Shown: positions 1 to 10,621 of the stretch, one piece after another | Layout of the letters: each line of letters begins with the position of its first letter | How positions within the stretch are numbered: position 1 is the first letter of the stretch | DNA from: Phytophthora quininea | Taxonomy: Eukaryota; Oomycota; Peronosporomycetes; Peronosporales; Peronosporaceae | DNA: 64,000 bases | NCBI GenBank assembly: GCA_011947345.1 | Contig: JAAVTG010000275.1 | Coordinates: 310,001 to 374,000 of the forward strand | Direction of reading: 5' to 3' | The notes under the pieces: generated by a model | Told to the model about the DNA's origin: nothing | The model's input: the letters and a program-made list of their open reading frames with translations, nothing else | The model's database searches: none | Made by a program: the position numbers and the translations under genes

Positions 1-2
1 GA

Positions 3-18
3 CTCATTCCCAACTCCC
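3..18 (+). promoter_or_regulatory. Oomycete-type initiator element
   Basis: The bases CTCATTCCCAACTCCC closely match the oomycete initiator consensus GCTCATTYYNCAWTTT. They lie about 50-60 bases upstream of the first GARP gene's ATG, the usual spacing for transcription start sites in this group. Motif match only. Confidence 0.5.
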
Positions 19-64
19 AGATTCACAAACTGCTGGAGACCACCCGGACCGTCCAAGAGGATCC

Positions 65-1200
65 ATGGCGGACGACTCCATCTCGACCTTTGAAGCGGTC
101 GAAGCCTTGTCCAAGTTGGCGCAGCAGGATCAGCTTGCCACGTCAAACAAGGTGCACCCCAGTCCAGTGGCCAAGAGCAAAGCCAAAAGGAAGCGATTTC
201 TGTGGACGGACGAGCTGCACCTCCGTTTCGTGAGTGCAGTCTTCGAGCGTACGTTGGTGGCAATTCGAGTTGGAAAGTGTGCTTCCGACTTTAGTGATCT
301 CTTCCTTGCGTGTTAAACTTGCCAGTAGGTGTGAGGAATGCGTCGCCCAAGTCCCTTCTAGCTGTACGTTACCATCCTGTCGAGGGTGTTTAAGGGGATT
401 AAAACGCTCATTGTACTCGTTGGTAGTTGATGGCGAAAGAAGAGGAAGTGGCAGGACTCACGACGGAGCACATCAAGTCTCACTTACAAAAGTACCGCAT
501 CAACTACGAGCGATCGCGGCTCGATCTACTGAGATTGCCGGATAAACACGCCAAGCGCAGTCACAAGCGTCACCGCCGACCAGTTTTAAAGCAAGACGAG
601 GCGGATACTACTGGTGGAGTCGATAGAGAAGCTGCTCACGTACCAGATCAATGGAGTTACAGTGAAGTTACCGCACAGCAGAGCTCCGACCAGCTGAGTC
701 TTTGCGACGCATTGCTGCTCGAGGACGAGGTGGCGCAACGGATGCACTTGACCATGCAGCAGCGAATGGATTTCCATCGAGAGCTATTGCTGACTCGCAG
801 CGTGGAGGTCGCATCGAGTCGGCTGTGGTCCAGTGTGGCCGGCGACGTTGGAACTCCGGTCGACAACAGCCACAACATGAGCCATTTTCAAGAGCAGACA
901 GCAACTCCAGGGTTTGCACACACCCAAGTTCATGCGGCACCACACCAGCAAAGCGAAGAGAGAGTCTACGGCCGCCTCCACCAACAGCAACAAAGCGTGT
1001 TTTCAAGACAACCACAGCTACCGCAAGATGCAACGCCAGTCGCGTCGTTTTTGGCCAGCAGAGAGCAGGTGCTACCGCGACCAGCGGTCGAGGTCGAGGT
1101 CGGCGCTGCTGACGATGACGTGGATATCTCCTCATGGGGGCGGCTAAGTTTGACCGTGGACCATGACGACGACGACCTGTTTGGCTTTCTCGAGGAGTGA
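65..1200 (+). CDS. GARP/SHAQKYF-type Myb-like transcription factor, three exons
   Basis: Sequence-specific DNA-binding protein expected to act in the nucleus. Exons read 65..248, 326..363 and 427..1200, with GTACGT donors at 249 and 364 and AG acceptors before 326 and 427; the joined frame gives about 331 residues. Splicing rebuilds one GARP domain: KRFLWTDELHLRFVSAVFE, then NASPKSLL, then LTTEHIKSHLQKYR, which is the classic SHLQKYR third helix. A middle region holds MQQRMDFHREL and the acidic tail ends DDDDLFGFLEE, a possible activation segment. The long third exon alone would look like a separate gene starting at 430, but it lacks the first two helices. Family assignment is firm; target genes are unknown. 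It lies tail-to-tail with a paralogue. Confidence 0.85.
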
Positions 1201-1312
1201 ACTTGTGGTGATGACTCGACTACGACGCACGTGAAACCATTGCCAGCTACAGTAGTTATCGAGGACCGACGTTTACAGGACTTTATTGACATTGAATTAC
1301 GATGCCGACGAT

Positions 1313-2644
1313 CTACTCCTTGAGGAAGTCAAAGAGGTCGTCGCTGTCCAAGTCCACATTAAGGTTGAAGCGGTCCCATCGCTCGGGATCGTCGCTCACT
1401 TCGTCGTCGACACTCTCGGCAGACTCCACCTCGGGAGTCGCGATCAATGTCGGCAAGGAGCCAGCAACAGAGGCAACAGGTTTTGCCGGCGCCTTGGCCG
1501 GCTGGACTTGTTGCGGCGGGGCCTGCAAAACGTCGAAGTTGTTGATCTGCTGCTGCAGCCTGTGGGCTTCCAGCTGATGCTGATGGACGTTTTGCGTTGC
1601 TGTCCACATTTGCCCAACGTTCCGAGGGATGGTATCACGAGGATACTCTGCATATCCAGGATATGTGTTGCCGTTGAGGGTCTCCGGTCGGCCGGTGGGG
1701 AACACTTGATGGGACACCTCGACTTTACGAGTCAGCATTTGGCGATGGAAGTTCATCTGCGCTTGCATGGCTTGGTACATTTGCAGTTGCAGCTCTTCTT
1801 GAGCTTGGAGCTGGGTCACTGACGGAGTTTCGTTCGGTACCTGGATGGACAGAGCAGTCTGCGGTAACGGCGTCGACATGAGCATGTTGAACGTGTTCCA
1901 TTGCGGGTCAATGACATCGGCCATCGCTACGTTGGGTGGCGTCGGCAAGTACCCGACGGGGTATCCGTACGCAGAGGTGGCTGTAGTATCGACACTCTGG
2001 CCATAAAGGAAGGATCGATGTCTCTGGAGGTCGCTCTTCGCAGCAGAGAGGGTATTCTCAACGAGCTCTGGGTCCGAGGAAGAGTCCAAGTCGGTCGAGT
2101 TGTGGCCTTTGTGGTGCTTTTTGCCTCGAACGGGGAACACCAAAGCCGGGCTGCTCATAGACCGATGATACAGTCGTCGTTGGCGCTTCCGACTGCGCTT
2201 GGTTTGTCGCTCGTACATGTCTTGGAACTCCTGCTGCGCGCTGGTGGTTGATGCGGTATTTTTGCAGGTGCGACTTGAGATGTTCCGTCGTGAGCTCCGA
2301 CTCGGGACTCGACGCCTTCAGGAGCTGCAGCAGACAGAAAGTGAACACCAGGTGCAGAAATGACGTTGGGGCTACTACGTACAGGCAGCAGCGCCTTGGG
2401 AGACGCGTTTTGAGCCCCACTGAGACATATGCACCAACACGTTCATTAGCTTAATGCCCGTGTTGTCAAATGGAGAATGACAAGCCAAGTGCTCACACTC
2501 GAAGATGGCGGCGACGAAGCGGCGATGCAGCTCGTCCTGCCATAGGAAGCGCTTCGTCTTGCGCTTGGGCTTGGGCGGGGCTGCTTTGGCTGCTGCTACG
2601 ACGGTCTCGTTACTGGTCGAACTCGCATTCTGGTCGAGGCTCAT
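1313..2644 (-). CDS. GARP/SHAQKYF-type Myb-like transcription factor, paralogue, frame-disrupted
   Basis: Paralogue of the upstream convergent gene. Proposed exons are 2644..2497 (KRFLWQDELHRRFVAAIFE, GTGAGC donor), 2419..2383 (NASPKALLP) and 2324..1313 (LTTEHLKSHLQKYR onward). Exon 2 joins in frame only if the C run at 2415-2418 is one base too short. A second shift lies near 2237-2243, in a GCGC stretch, between the GARP domain and the rest. The remainder is clearly coding: it repeats the middle motif as MQAQMNFHRQML and ends DSDDLFDFLKE like its neighbour. Nuclear DNA-binding regulator by family. The breaks are either sequencing errors or early decay. Confidence 0.7.
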
Positions 2645-3560
2645 GGCTGCGCTATCGAATTGGCGAGTGGGCTCCGGTCGCCACCGGCTCCCGCCTCAGT
2701 GACGGACTCCCTCGTGATGGTGGGTATGTTCGGCTGCAGGGACCAGTCGATGTAGTCTCGTTCGACACGCAAGTGGGACCGTGAAGGCACCGAGATTCGA
2801 AGGTATACAGGTTATGCTTGTCCATCTCATCTCCTTCAGGAGTTGCCACGCTTGGACACGGCTCGCCACTACGCTGTACAGGTCGAAGTTGAGTCTGAGA
2901 GAGATTAGGACAAATGTATGCACAGCAAAGTTGCCTCTACGTGTGTGTATCTGCTAGTTGACTGTCCACAGCATTTTAAGGGAACAGAGTCTCTCGACGG
3001 TCCCTTGATAATCAGGCACCGCGATCGCTGCTCGGAATCCAGTTGAGGATACAACGGCAATGGCGATGGAGCCCAGGGAAAGGCAAATCTCACATGTTTC
3101 CTGCCTGCCATGCGTGACGAGGGCACTTCGCAAAGCAGATGACTCAGTACAGAGCTGCGAGTCGACCGCCGAGACTCAGCGTCCAAGTGTACACTCGACG
3201 AGCGGAAACGTGCAAGGCAAGTGCAAAACCTTTCCGACGCGAGGAGAAAGCGAGCGATCCACCTCGAATGTGCTTGCACAAGAAGCCGATCCCTACGCAA
3301 CCAACACTATACATGCGCATATGACGGAACGTTTTGACAAAGAGTCCTCTCTCGACGTCGAGAGACCAGTCATTCCCGTACAACAACTTGGCGCGTTCCG
3401 GTGCATTAGCACAAGCAAGGAAACACGCTGTTCCTTCACACACTTGGAGCTTGGTTTCGGTACAATTGCAACGGGTAAACTATTTTACGCTGTATTGCAC
3501 GTGTGTACCGCTGACAAGTAATTAATGTACACGTAGAGAGAGATAGCTCTCATCGTTACT
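2645..3560. other. Intergenic region, no gene recognised
   Basis: About 0.9 kb upstream of the second GARP gene and downstream of the first START/FYVE gene. Open frames here (for example 3060..3521 on the plus strand) show no family signature and I do not support them as genes. Confidence 0.5.
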
Positions 3561-4699
3561 CTACACGAGTGGGGCGTCGACGCCTGGAGCACTGTGGCGT
3601 CGTGCTGCCAGTTGCAGGTGAGGGTATTCGCCTGCAGCCATGCACTCCCGACATCGGGCACAAAACTGGATCGTCGACGCGTACCGGTTGTAGATGACCA
3701 TGGGCTCGTTGAAGCAGCACTTGGAGCACGCGTTGTACGAGCACAGTCCGCAGCGACGTCGACGGTGGAGTAGGTCGAATTTGGTGGTACACGCCACGCA
3801 GTGTGTGGAGGTCTCGGACTCGGCGGCTGAGTAATTGGCGCCTTTTTACGGTCTTTCTTGCCCTTGAGACTGTCCATTTGGCGCTGCTGATGCAGAAACT
3901 CGCCCAGACGACAGACGCCCTTGCCGAGACGCAGCAACCGTGCGGCGGTGGTCTTGGCCGAGCAAACTCTTGCCGTTCGAGAGCTTGCTACTGCGGTCTG
4001 GTCGAGTCCTGCGTAGTAGAGAATGCGTACACTCGCCTTGCTTTCGGGAGCTTTCTCTACCAGGAGCCACCCTCGAACAGGGCACAGCTCGTCAACATGC
4101 TTGCCGCTGGCCTTCCCGACCGCGACCTCGTGCTGAGGAAGCGACGTGAAGACAACGGCGCACCCGTCCTTGGTCGGCCGGAACTGCTCGACGTAGCACA
4201 TCTGTTCGTTGTTGTTGTTCGAGAACCGCTTGGACCGCGCGAAAGCGCATGTCTTGACCGCCACGAGGCTGTTAGACACCTCGTCGGCATGAACCACGGA
4301 TCCGTAGATGAAGTCGCCCTTGTACAGCGCCTGCATCAACGAGTTGAGGTCGTTCTCGTTCGGAGAGCCCAGTAGCGAGACCAATCGATTCAGTGCACGG
4401 CCACCGGTGACCGTGCCCATGACCAGCACCTCTGCGTCAGAAACGGTAGCGCCACTTCCGTCGGCGGCGCTGACTTCCTTGGTGAAGACGGAGAAGTCTC
4501 GCTTGTCGGACTTCCACTTCCAGCCGTGCAGTGAAACGTTGGCCAGAGCGTTGTTAAAGTTGGTTGTGATCTGCACGCGCTCGACTCGTCGTCGCAGCTC
4601 TGTGTCGCTGATCGACACCTTCCGCATCGGCGCAGTCCCGACGGATCGATGGGAGGTTGAGTGAAAGTGCGGCCCGCCGGTTTGGACAGTGCTAACCAT
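3561..4699 (-). CDS. START-like / FYVE-like zinc-finger protein 1 (one frame break)
   Basis: First of five tandem paralogues. The start at 4699 (MVSTVQTGG) follows an initiator-like element. The N-terminal two thirds are a START-like lipid-binding module with family blocks also seen in the neighbours: SDTELRRRVERV, GWKWKSDKRDF, LYKGDFIYGSVVH, VKTCAFARS, NEQMCYVEQF, and RGWLLVEKAP. The C-terminal part is a cysteine-pair zinc finger (HCVACTTKF, CGLCSYNACSKCC, FCARCREC). The two parts are in different frames and join if the T run at 3843-3847 gains one base, giving about 379 residues. It lacks the canonical RHHCR core of FYVE domains, so phosphoinositide binding is inference. Likely role is membrane or lipid-associated signalling. 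Confidence 0.75.
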
Positions 4700-4708
4700 C
4701 TTGCTCGA

Positions 4709-4728
4709 AGTGAATTGAAGAATGTGAA
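4709..4728 (-). promoter_or_regulatory. Initiator-like element of START/FYVE gene 1
   Basis: On the minus strand the sequence reads CACATTCTTCAATTCA, matching the CATTYYNCAWTT core of oomycete initiators, about 15-30 bases before the ATG at 4699. Confidence 0.4.
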
Positions 4729-4741
4729 GAAAGAGCAACAC

Positions 4742-5789
4742 CGTTGCTCAGCGCCGCTGGCCAAATGTAGAAGGAATGAAGGAATTTTAATGGCGGTGGC
4801 ATGATGAAACAGTCGATAGCCAGCTCGGTGCTGGGCCTTCGCGAAGATGACAGGAGGAACCCGAGTTGCAGCACTCGTGAGGCGTTTCGGTCGCATGTGG
4901 AACGCTCGCGCTTCCCATAGACCCGAATTCAAAGCGCTTCCGCGCTGCGGGTGTGCTTGGTCGATACACGTTTTGGACCGTCGATTCCTCGTTGACTTAA
5001 AAGCCTTTTGCTGAGGATTGGTCTGTATTGAACTTTTGCTGGGACTTCTACTTCAAACGTGCTTGACACCACGATCGACAAGAGTCTTGACAACATGTTG
5101 CTTCTCGGAACTTTAGCAGGTCTTGGTCAGGTCCATTTTGACGCTGCAGTCGCGCGCAGTAAATATCGTCGGTGCATATCCAGAGTCTGTATCCGTAGCC
5201 AGCACCACCTTTGAGCTGGACCTTCACTTGTTGGTCACGGAGCGATTATGAGTCTTGCCCCAAGAAACGCTTTTTACTCACTCTATCGGTTGCAGATGGA
5301 TTGCAGAGATGATTTGCCTTGACTCAACGCGCAGCTGAAAGAATTATGGCAGTGTTTGACATCGACAGTTCCTCAGAATCGGACTCAGGGCTGATCCCCG
5401 CTGTGAACAGAGATCGCTAGTTCTGGCAGCCATGATGTACAGCATAGAGTAGTTCTGGTCCATGTGTACCCAGCTGTCTAGCTGGCCTTGGAGATGGAGA
5501 GCGGCATAGACTTTCGCTTCAAAGCGTTCACTCTCCACTAACAAGTTGAAGTTGTTAGCCAATCAGAGCACGAGCTAAAAGTTGATGTTGTTGGAGAAGG
5601 CCTTGCTGACGAACTGGAGCCACCGTTCGTGGCCTTGCAAGACACAACGCTTTGTGGTTGTTCTGCAACCGGCACTCGTCCAGTGCGAAACACCACAACC
5701 TTACGAACGTTTTTGTCTGTCTGTTCCCATAGCAACACGTGCGAGCAGTGTCTCAAACGGTGTACATATGCTTGCATAGTCCTGCTCAG
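4742..5789. other. Intergenic region, no gene recognised
   Basis: About 1 kb between START/FYVE genes 1 and 2. Short minus-strand frames at 5344..5562 and 5538..5777 have no recognisable domain. I see no repeat or RNA gene. Confidence 0.45.
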
Positions 5790-7340
5790 CTATCTCATCC
5801 GTTTACTCTTTCGTACGCGCGCTTGGTGCGTTATCGGTGCCGGTCGAGCTGTTTTCCTCTCCGGAGCTGGAGAACGCGAGCCCGAGCATCGGCGGAGGGT
5901 CGGACTGCGTTCTTCTCTTGGTCCTCCTGGCCCCGGACCGTCGAAATACCCCCACCGGTCATGACTGCGCGGGTCGAGCTCAAGCTCCGGTTCGACCTCG
6001 CTCTCGTGGTCGGCGAAGCGAAGGCTGACGCCAGTGTACCGGATATCGCCGACACTTCCCATGGGGTTTCCACTGGCGCGGTGATCACCGTCCCGCTCGT
6101 CAATTGACTCGCGACAGCGAGCGCAGATCAACAATGGAGCCACGTAGCGATTGTAGATGGCCACTCGCTCTTGCGAGCAGCACGGCGGCTCGGCACACAC
6201 TCGATAGGCGCACAGATCACAACGACGCCAGCACTTGTGCAGCGTCGGCAGGAACGACCGCGTGCAGGCGATGCAATTCCAGTTGTGGTGGGTCCCACCG
6301 GAACTCTCCTCGTTCGAGAAGGCTCGAAACGGGTGCGCCAATGTCTGCCAGAGCTTCCCAGGAGTCGAGTGATGTTGTCGTCGTCGACGTAGGACCTTCT
6401 CCAGGCGACAGATCCCCTTGGCCATGAACAACAGTCGCGCTTGAGCGACTCGAGAGCTGCAACCACCAGGCTGTTCGCCTGGAAACGCTGCCTGGAAGGT
6501 CAGCGTCAAGCTCTCGGCATTCTGAGGGTCCGACTCGGCGACCAGCCACCCCGAGATAGGGTGCAACGCGATCACGCGCTCGGCTGGCGCCTTGCCCGCC
6601 GTCACCTCGGAGGCGTCCAGCGAGCAGAAGGCCATCTTGAATCCGCTTTGAGTCGGCGTCAGCAGCTCAATGTAACAGAGCTGCTCGTTCTTGCCCGTCG
6701 TGGGCTGGTGGGAGCGAGTTGAAGTGTGCGAGTCGGACGTTGTGACCGAGTCCGACGTTGCAGACATCGACGATCGCTGCTTGAACGGGTTGAATATTCC
6801 CGTGTGGGCGAAGCTGGCGGTGCGCACCATCAACTGCTGCCCGACCGGCGACATACTCCCTCTTGGAGTGGGCGACGGCAACGACCCGCGCTCTGAATTG
6901 GGCATGGCGTGCAGTAGCGAGCTGTAGATGAATTTGGAGCCGTAGATGGCTCGTAGCAGCGAGTTGCTCTCGCTCTCGGTCGGAGCCCGCAACAAGGACA
7001 GCAGCTCCACTGCTCGAGCTTTCACCTGTCCGCCGACCACGACTTGGCACTGCTGGGTCTGGTACGGCGCGGTGGGGATGGCGGCCCGCACACTTCGGTA
7101 CTGCATGTCCATGCCGCTAGTGCCGCCCCGCACTCGCTTCCAGCCTCGTTTCGGAGACAGCACTCGCAGGTTCACAGGCCCGTTGGGGACCGCAACACGA
7201 TGCACCCGCTGCAGCAACTCGCGGTCGCTGAGTCGCACTTTACGTGGACCCGCCGACAGGTTGGAGGACGACGCCGAAGTCCCCAAGACGGCGGAGGCAG
7301 GCACGAGCCCCAGCGCCGGACTACCCGAGCTTTGGCGCAT
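5790..7340 (-). CDS. START-like / FYVE-like zinc-finger protein 2
   Basis: Intact paralogue, about 516 residues from the ATG at 7340 (MRQSSGSPAL); an in-frame ATG at 7514 would add 58 residues of low similarity. START-like blocks: LSDRELLQRVHRV, GWKRVRGG, IYGSKFIYSSLLH, VRTASFAHTG, NEQLCYIELL, LHPISGWLVAE. The zinc finger follows with CIACTRSF, CDLCAYRVC and CARCRES, with YNRYVAPLLIC between the last pairs exactly as in gene 3. Compared with gene 1 it has an inserted Ser/Thr-rich stretch in the START-like domain and a long Pro/Arg-rich tail after the finger. Predicted cytoplasmic, possibly membrane-associating; ligand unknown. Confidence 0.8.
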   Translation of the reverse strand: MRQSSGSPALGLVPASAVLGTSASSSNLSAGPRKVRLSDRELLQRVHRVAVPNGPVNLRVLSPKRGWKRVRGGTSGMDMQYRSVRAAIPTAPYQTQQCQVVVGGQVKARAVELLSLLRAPTESESNSLLRAIYGSKFIYSSLLHAMPNSERGSLPSPTPRGSMSPVGQQLMVRTASFAHTGIFNPFKQRSSMSATSDSVTTSDSHTSTRSHQPTTGKNEQLCYIELLTPTQSGFKMAFCSLDASEVTAGKAPAERVIALHPISGWLVAESDPQNAESLTLTFQAAFPGEQPGGCSSRVAQARLLFMAKGICRLEKVLRRRRQHHSTPGKLWQTLAHPFRAFSNEESSGGTHHNWNCIACTRSFLPTLHKCWRRCDLCAYRVCAEPPCCSQERVAIYNRYVAPLLICARCRESIDERDGDHRASGNPMGSVGDIRYTGVSLRFADHESEVEPELELDPRSHDRWGYFDGPGPGGPREERSPTLRRCSGSRSPAPERKTARPAPITHQARVRKSKRMR

Positions 7341-7514
7341 GGCGCAGCAAATCGGAGAGTGGCGACGGGATCGAGCCTCAATTTTCGGAGACGCACACGC
7401 AGAGGAGGGAAGGTGGGATGCCCCGGTGCCATGCAAGAACTCCCGCCGAGATTGTTGCTCGACTGAGCAGAGACCCGAATGGCACCAGGCCGTCCTCGGA
7501 CCTTCAAGAGCCAT

Positions 7515-8201
7515 GGCTTACTCTGTGATGGGGCATGTTGTTCGTTATACGAACAGGAGACCGTTCCGTCAAGAAGCCTCTCACCGAGAAGAAGCGGCGT
7601 GTGGTTGGCGAGCGCCAAAGACCATGGATACAATCCCTTCGACTCTACATGGCGCCGGAGCAGCTGGCGGTGCCGCGAGCGGGATAAGATGGTCAACACC
7701 ACGCACTTTTGCTTTCGAGCTCAAGGACCTGCGCGGGGGCCGGCAGGCACGACGCTGCCGAAAAAGCCCCAGCGTGTGGACGATAGTGGGAGGACCCAAG
7801 TGCACCCTGCTGGTCAGCCGCAGGACCATGGTAATCGACGGCGGTCAGGCGGTGCTGGCAATGGACACCTCCGGGAGGGAGCGGGTGACGTGGGGTCTAG
7901 ACCCGGTCTACTGGCGCCATCACTGCGCTCGTCTGCTACAGCCCAACCAGGCTCGATGCGATGCAAGTCTGTCGACTACCAGAGAGTTAAAGCTTGTCCT
8001 GTCCTTCCAGACGCCCAGTGCTGCTGCTGCAGGAGCTCCATCTCCAGACGATGATCAGCGTCATGACAAAGTTGACGCTAGCTTCAAGGAGCAGCATGCA
8101 ATGTATTACATGTTGTGGTTGCTCTGAACGAACAAACTAAAGCTACATCAGCCCCCACCCACCGCAGCCTCGTTTTCTTCGTTCGAAATGGGCTGCAGAC
8201 G
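7515..8201. other. Intergenic region, no gene recognised
   Basis: About 0.7 kb upstream of gene 2 and downstream of gene 3. A 393-codon plus-strand frame crosses it, but most of that frame is antisense to START/FYVE gene 2 and has no domain. Confidence 0.45.
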
Positions 8202-9452
8202 TTATGGTGTGACTGTTTGGAGTCGAGGCGCGGCTCGGAGCTGGCTGTCGAACTCGTCGCGGTCCAGACTCTCTCGGCATCGAGCGCAGACCATCAGCGG
8301 GGCTACGTGGCGGTTGTAGATGGTCACGTGTTGGCGTGAGCAGCAGGCGCTGCAGATGTTGTAGGAGCACAGCTCGCAGCGGCAGTAGCTCCTGCCCATG
8401 AACATGTGGAACAAAGTGCGTGTGCACACGATGCAGCGCGAGTTGCGCGGTCCGCTGGAGGCCGCGAAGGCCGAGCCGCCGAACGCGCGGGGCGAGTCGG
8501 CGATGGTGTCCACTAGTTTGCCGAGTCGGCTCAGCCCCATGGCAATCCGCCACATCCTGGCGTTCATCACCTTCAAAGAGCAGGAGCCGTCGCTCTCGGA
8601 CCGGTGGAAGCGTGCGCGGAACACCACGTGCACACCGGCATTGACCGGTTCGGCCGAGAGCCACGAGCTGTACGGATGCAGCTGGTGCAGCGATCGCCGC
8701 AGCGGTGCTTGGGCTTTCCCCGTGGCCACCTCGCGACCCGCCAGCGAGCAGGTCGAAATGCTGAAGCCGCCACTGTTGGTCGGCGAGAAGAGTTCGACAT
8801 GGCACATCTGCTCGTTCTTCTTGTCGAACATGCACGAGTGCACGAACGAGCTGGTCTTAACCAGCATTTGGCCGCTGCGAGTATCGCCCGGCACGGAGCC
8901 GGCGCTGTCGGCCCGCGACCTAGACCGGCGCCGGATGGTGGCCTTGTGGACGAGCGAGCCGTAGATGAAGTCCGAGCCGTAGAGTTTGCGCATGATAGAG
9001 TTGTAGTCGCTCTCGCTAGCAGATCGCAATGGCGGAGCCAGCTGTGTGACTGAGCAGCCGACGTTGCCAATGGCCAGCACCTCGCTGTCGAGCAAGGACG
9101 ACGGCAAAGATTGCGGCCCCAACGGGGCGGCGGTGAGGCCGATCATTGGGGTCTGTCTGGTGTACAGCTCGAAGCCGTTCTTGTGGCGGTGCCACCGCCA
9201 GCCCAGGGTGGTCAAATGAGCTGGCGTGTGCTCGTCGCTGCTGCGGGACAAGTCCTGCCAGCGCTGCACGCGACGAGTGCGGCGAAATAGCTCCCGGTCG
9301 TCCACACGGACAGCTCGCCGGATCGCCGCCAGCGCCACTGAGGGCGGGGTCGCCGCCGTGTAGTTGGGGCGCGCCCGAAGGCTGCCGCGGTGTTTGCTGC
9401 GCGTCACGGGCCCCCGCGCAGCGAGTTGGCGCGCATGTAGCTGGGCTCGCAT
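8202..9452 (-). CDS. START-like / FYVE-like zinc-finger protein 3
   Basis: Intact paralogue of about 416 residues. I use the ATG at 9452 (MRAQLHARQ) because the frame upstream begins only with TTG. START-like blocks: VDDRELFRRTRRV, LGWRWHRHKNGFELY, LYGSDFIYGSLVH, VKTSSFVHS, NEQMCHVELF, YSSWLSAEP. Zinc finger: CIVCTRTLF, CELCSYNICSACC, YNRHVAPLMVCARCRESL. It has neither the long tail of gene 2 nor the GAF domain of genes 4 and 5, so it is the minimal form of the family. Same strand as its neighbours, consistent with tandem duplication; each copy appears to have its own promoter. Confidence 0.8.
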   Translation of the reverse strand: MRAQLHARQLAARGPVTRSKHRGSLRARPNYTAATPPSVALAAIRRAVRVDDRELFRRTRRVQRWQDLSRSSDEHTPAHLTTLGWRWHRHKNGFELYTRQTPMIGLTAAPLGPQSLPSSLLDSEVLAIGNVGCSVTQLAPPLRSASESDYNSIMRKLYGSDFIYGSLVHKATIRRRSRSRADSAGSVPGDTRSGQMLVKTSSFVHSCMFDKKNEQMCHVELFSPTNSGGFSISTCSLAGREVATGKAQAPLRRSLHQLHPYSSWLSAEPVNAGVHVVFRARFHRSESDGSCSLKVMNARMWRIAMGLSRLGKLVDTIADSPRAFGGSAFAASSGPRNSRCIVCTRTLFHMFMGRSYCRCELCSYNICSACCSRQHVTIYNRHVAPLMVCARCRESLDRDEFDSQLRAAPRLQTVTP

Positions 9453-9518
9453 TCCTGCGCGCGGCCTCCAATTCCCTTGAAGAGGCAAATCGGAGACTGA
9501 CTATCGCGACCTGACGGC

Positions 9519-9876
9519 GTGTGCTGCTTGGAACCACTGCTGAACCCCTGCATCCTGCAATCCAGGACCTGCACCGTGCTCGTGGGGGCGCTAGCGCTGG
9601 TACCGCTCTATGCCGAAGCCAATTCTGCCGCGGACGGCAGAGCGATGTTGCTGCGAGCCGTAGACCAGCGGAAGAGCAAACTATCGACCAGCGGGTCGAT
9701 TGCGGTGGGTACTATGGCGTGCGGTGTGGCGGTGTTAATGGGGTCAAGTCGAGCTCTGGTCTCTCGACAGGCTTGACATGCTTCACTCCAGCAGAATCAA
9801 GTGCCTGTCATCTCAACCACGTCCGACCGGTGGAAACTGCTTATCATTTGGAGCGAGTGCTTTTAACGGAGGTTTC
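9519..9876. other. Intergenic region, no gene recognised
   Basis: About 0.36 kb between START/FYVE gene 3 and the fascin-like gene. Overlapping plus-strand frames have no supporting features. Confidence 0.4.
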
Positions 9877-10494
9877 CTACTTCTGACCGTCGATGAGAAC
9901 TGCCTTGGGCGCTGAAGTTGCGTCGAACAACCGCGTCACGATCTGCTCGATCTCGTCCGAAGTTTTGTTGAGCTTGGCCAGCTCCAGGATGAGTTCTTGA
10001 CGCTCTTTGCCAGCGAGCACACGCTGCGGTACGGTGCTTGTCAAAGGGAGGACTTGGCTCGGATAGCGTTCACCCAGAGCTGCTGAAGCGCGCGGCTCCA
10101 CGATCTTCCATTGCTTCCACCACAGGCGGTTCGAGTTGACACACTTGGGCAGCTCCATTCTCATTACATTGCAAGACATTGCCCGTGTGGCACGACACAA
10201 AGAAGAGAAAGCAGGACGAGTTCGTCTCCATCGTGAAGAGTTCCCACTCGCCAGGCTCTTTCGGGTCGAAGACGCATTCGCCGTTCGCTCGGACCTGCAA
10301 GAACCGACCGTTCCGCACCGACTCGATGGCCACCTTGTTGTCGCGGACACGACGCAGAATTAACTGCTCGTAGATATCGCGGAAATCGTCCGGACAGCGA
10401 GCTTCTCTGGATCCGAGCGGGTTCTGCAGGTCTTGCCCTTGTGCATCGACCGCAGAATGATGGGGATATTGAACGGGATTTCGGATAGATCCAT
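9877..10494 (-). CDS. Fascin-like beta-trefoil protein (two compensating frame breaks)
   Basis: Start at 10494 (MDLSEIPFNIPIILRSMHKG), stop at 9877. The middle reads in a second frame between about 10390 and 10150 and then returns to the first, so the frame is lost by one base near 10390 and regained at the GGG at 10147-10149; total about 205 residues. The middle is a beta-trefoil of the fascin/actin-crosslinker type: VAIESVRNGRFLQVRANGEC, WELFTME, and FVSCHTGNVLQCNENG. The C-terminal 60 residues look helical (RQELILELAKLNKTSDEIEQ). Actin binding is a family-level inference. It interrupts the START/FYVE array on the same strand. Either two sequencing slips or a decaying gene. Confidence 0.55.
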
Positions 10495-10621
10495 GACGTG
10501 AAGGTCGCAGGGACGAATCGAGAGTGAGGGAATTTCGATCCAGCAAAGAAGACATCAATCACTGCGAGGAATTCCTATTATTCTCTGCTAAACAAAATCA
10601 CAAGAAAGTATGGACAGCTTC

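Noticed and set aside
430..1200. Separate gene beginning at the ATG at 430
   Set aside because: It is the third exon of the GARP gene; good splice sites join it to the first two helices of the domain.
1286..1822. 178-codon plus-strand frame after the first GARP gene
   Set aside because: Antisense to the third exon of the second GARP gene.
3060..3521. 153-codon plus-strand frame
   Set aside because: Overlapping alternative frames of similar length, no family features.
3809..3840. 23-base intron (GTAAAA...CTCAG) to explain the frame change in START/FYVE gene 1
   Set aside because: Far too short for an oomycete intron; one extra base in the adjacent T run gives a better protein.
6946..8127. 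393-codon plus-strand frame
   Set aside because: Largely antisense to START/FYVE gene 2; no domain; Arg/Trp-rich shadow composition.
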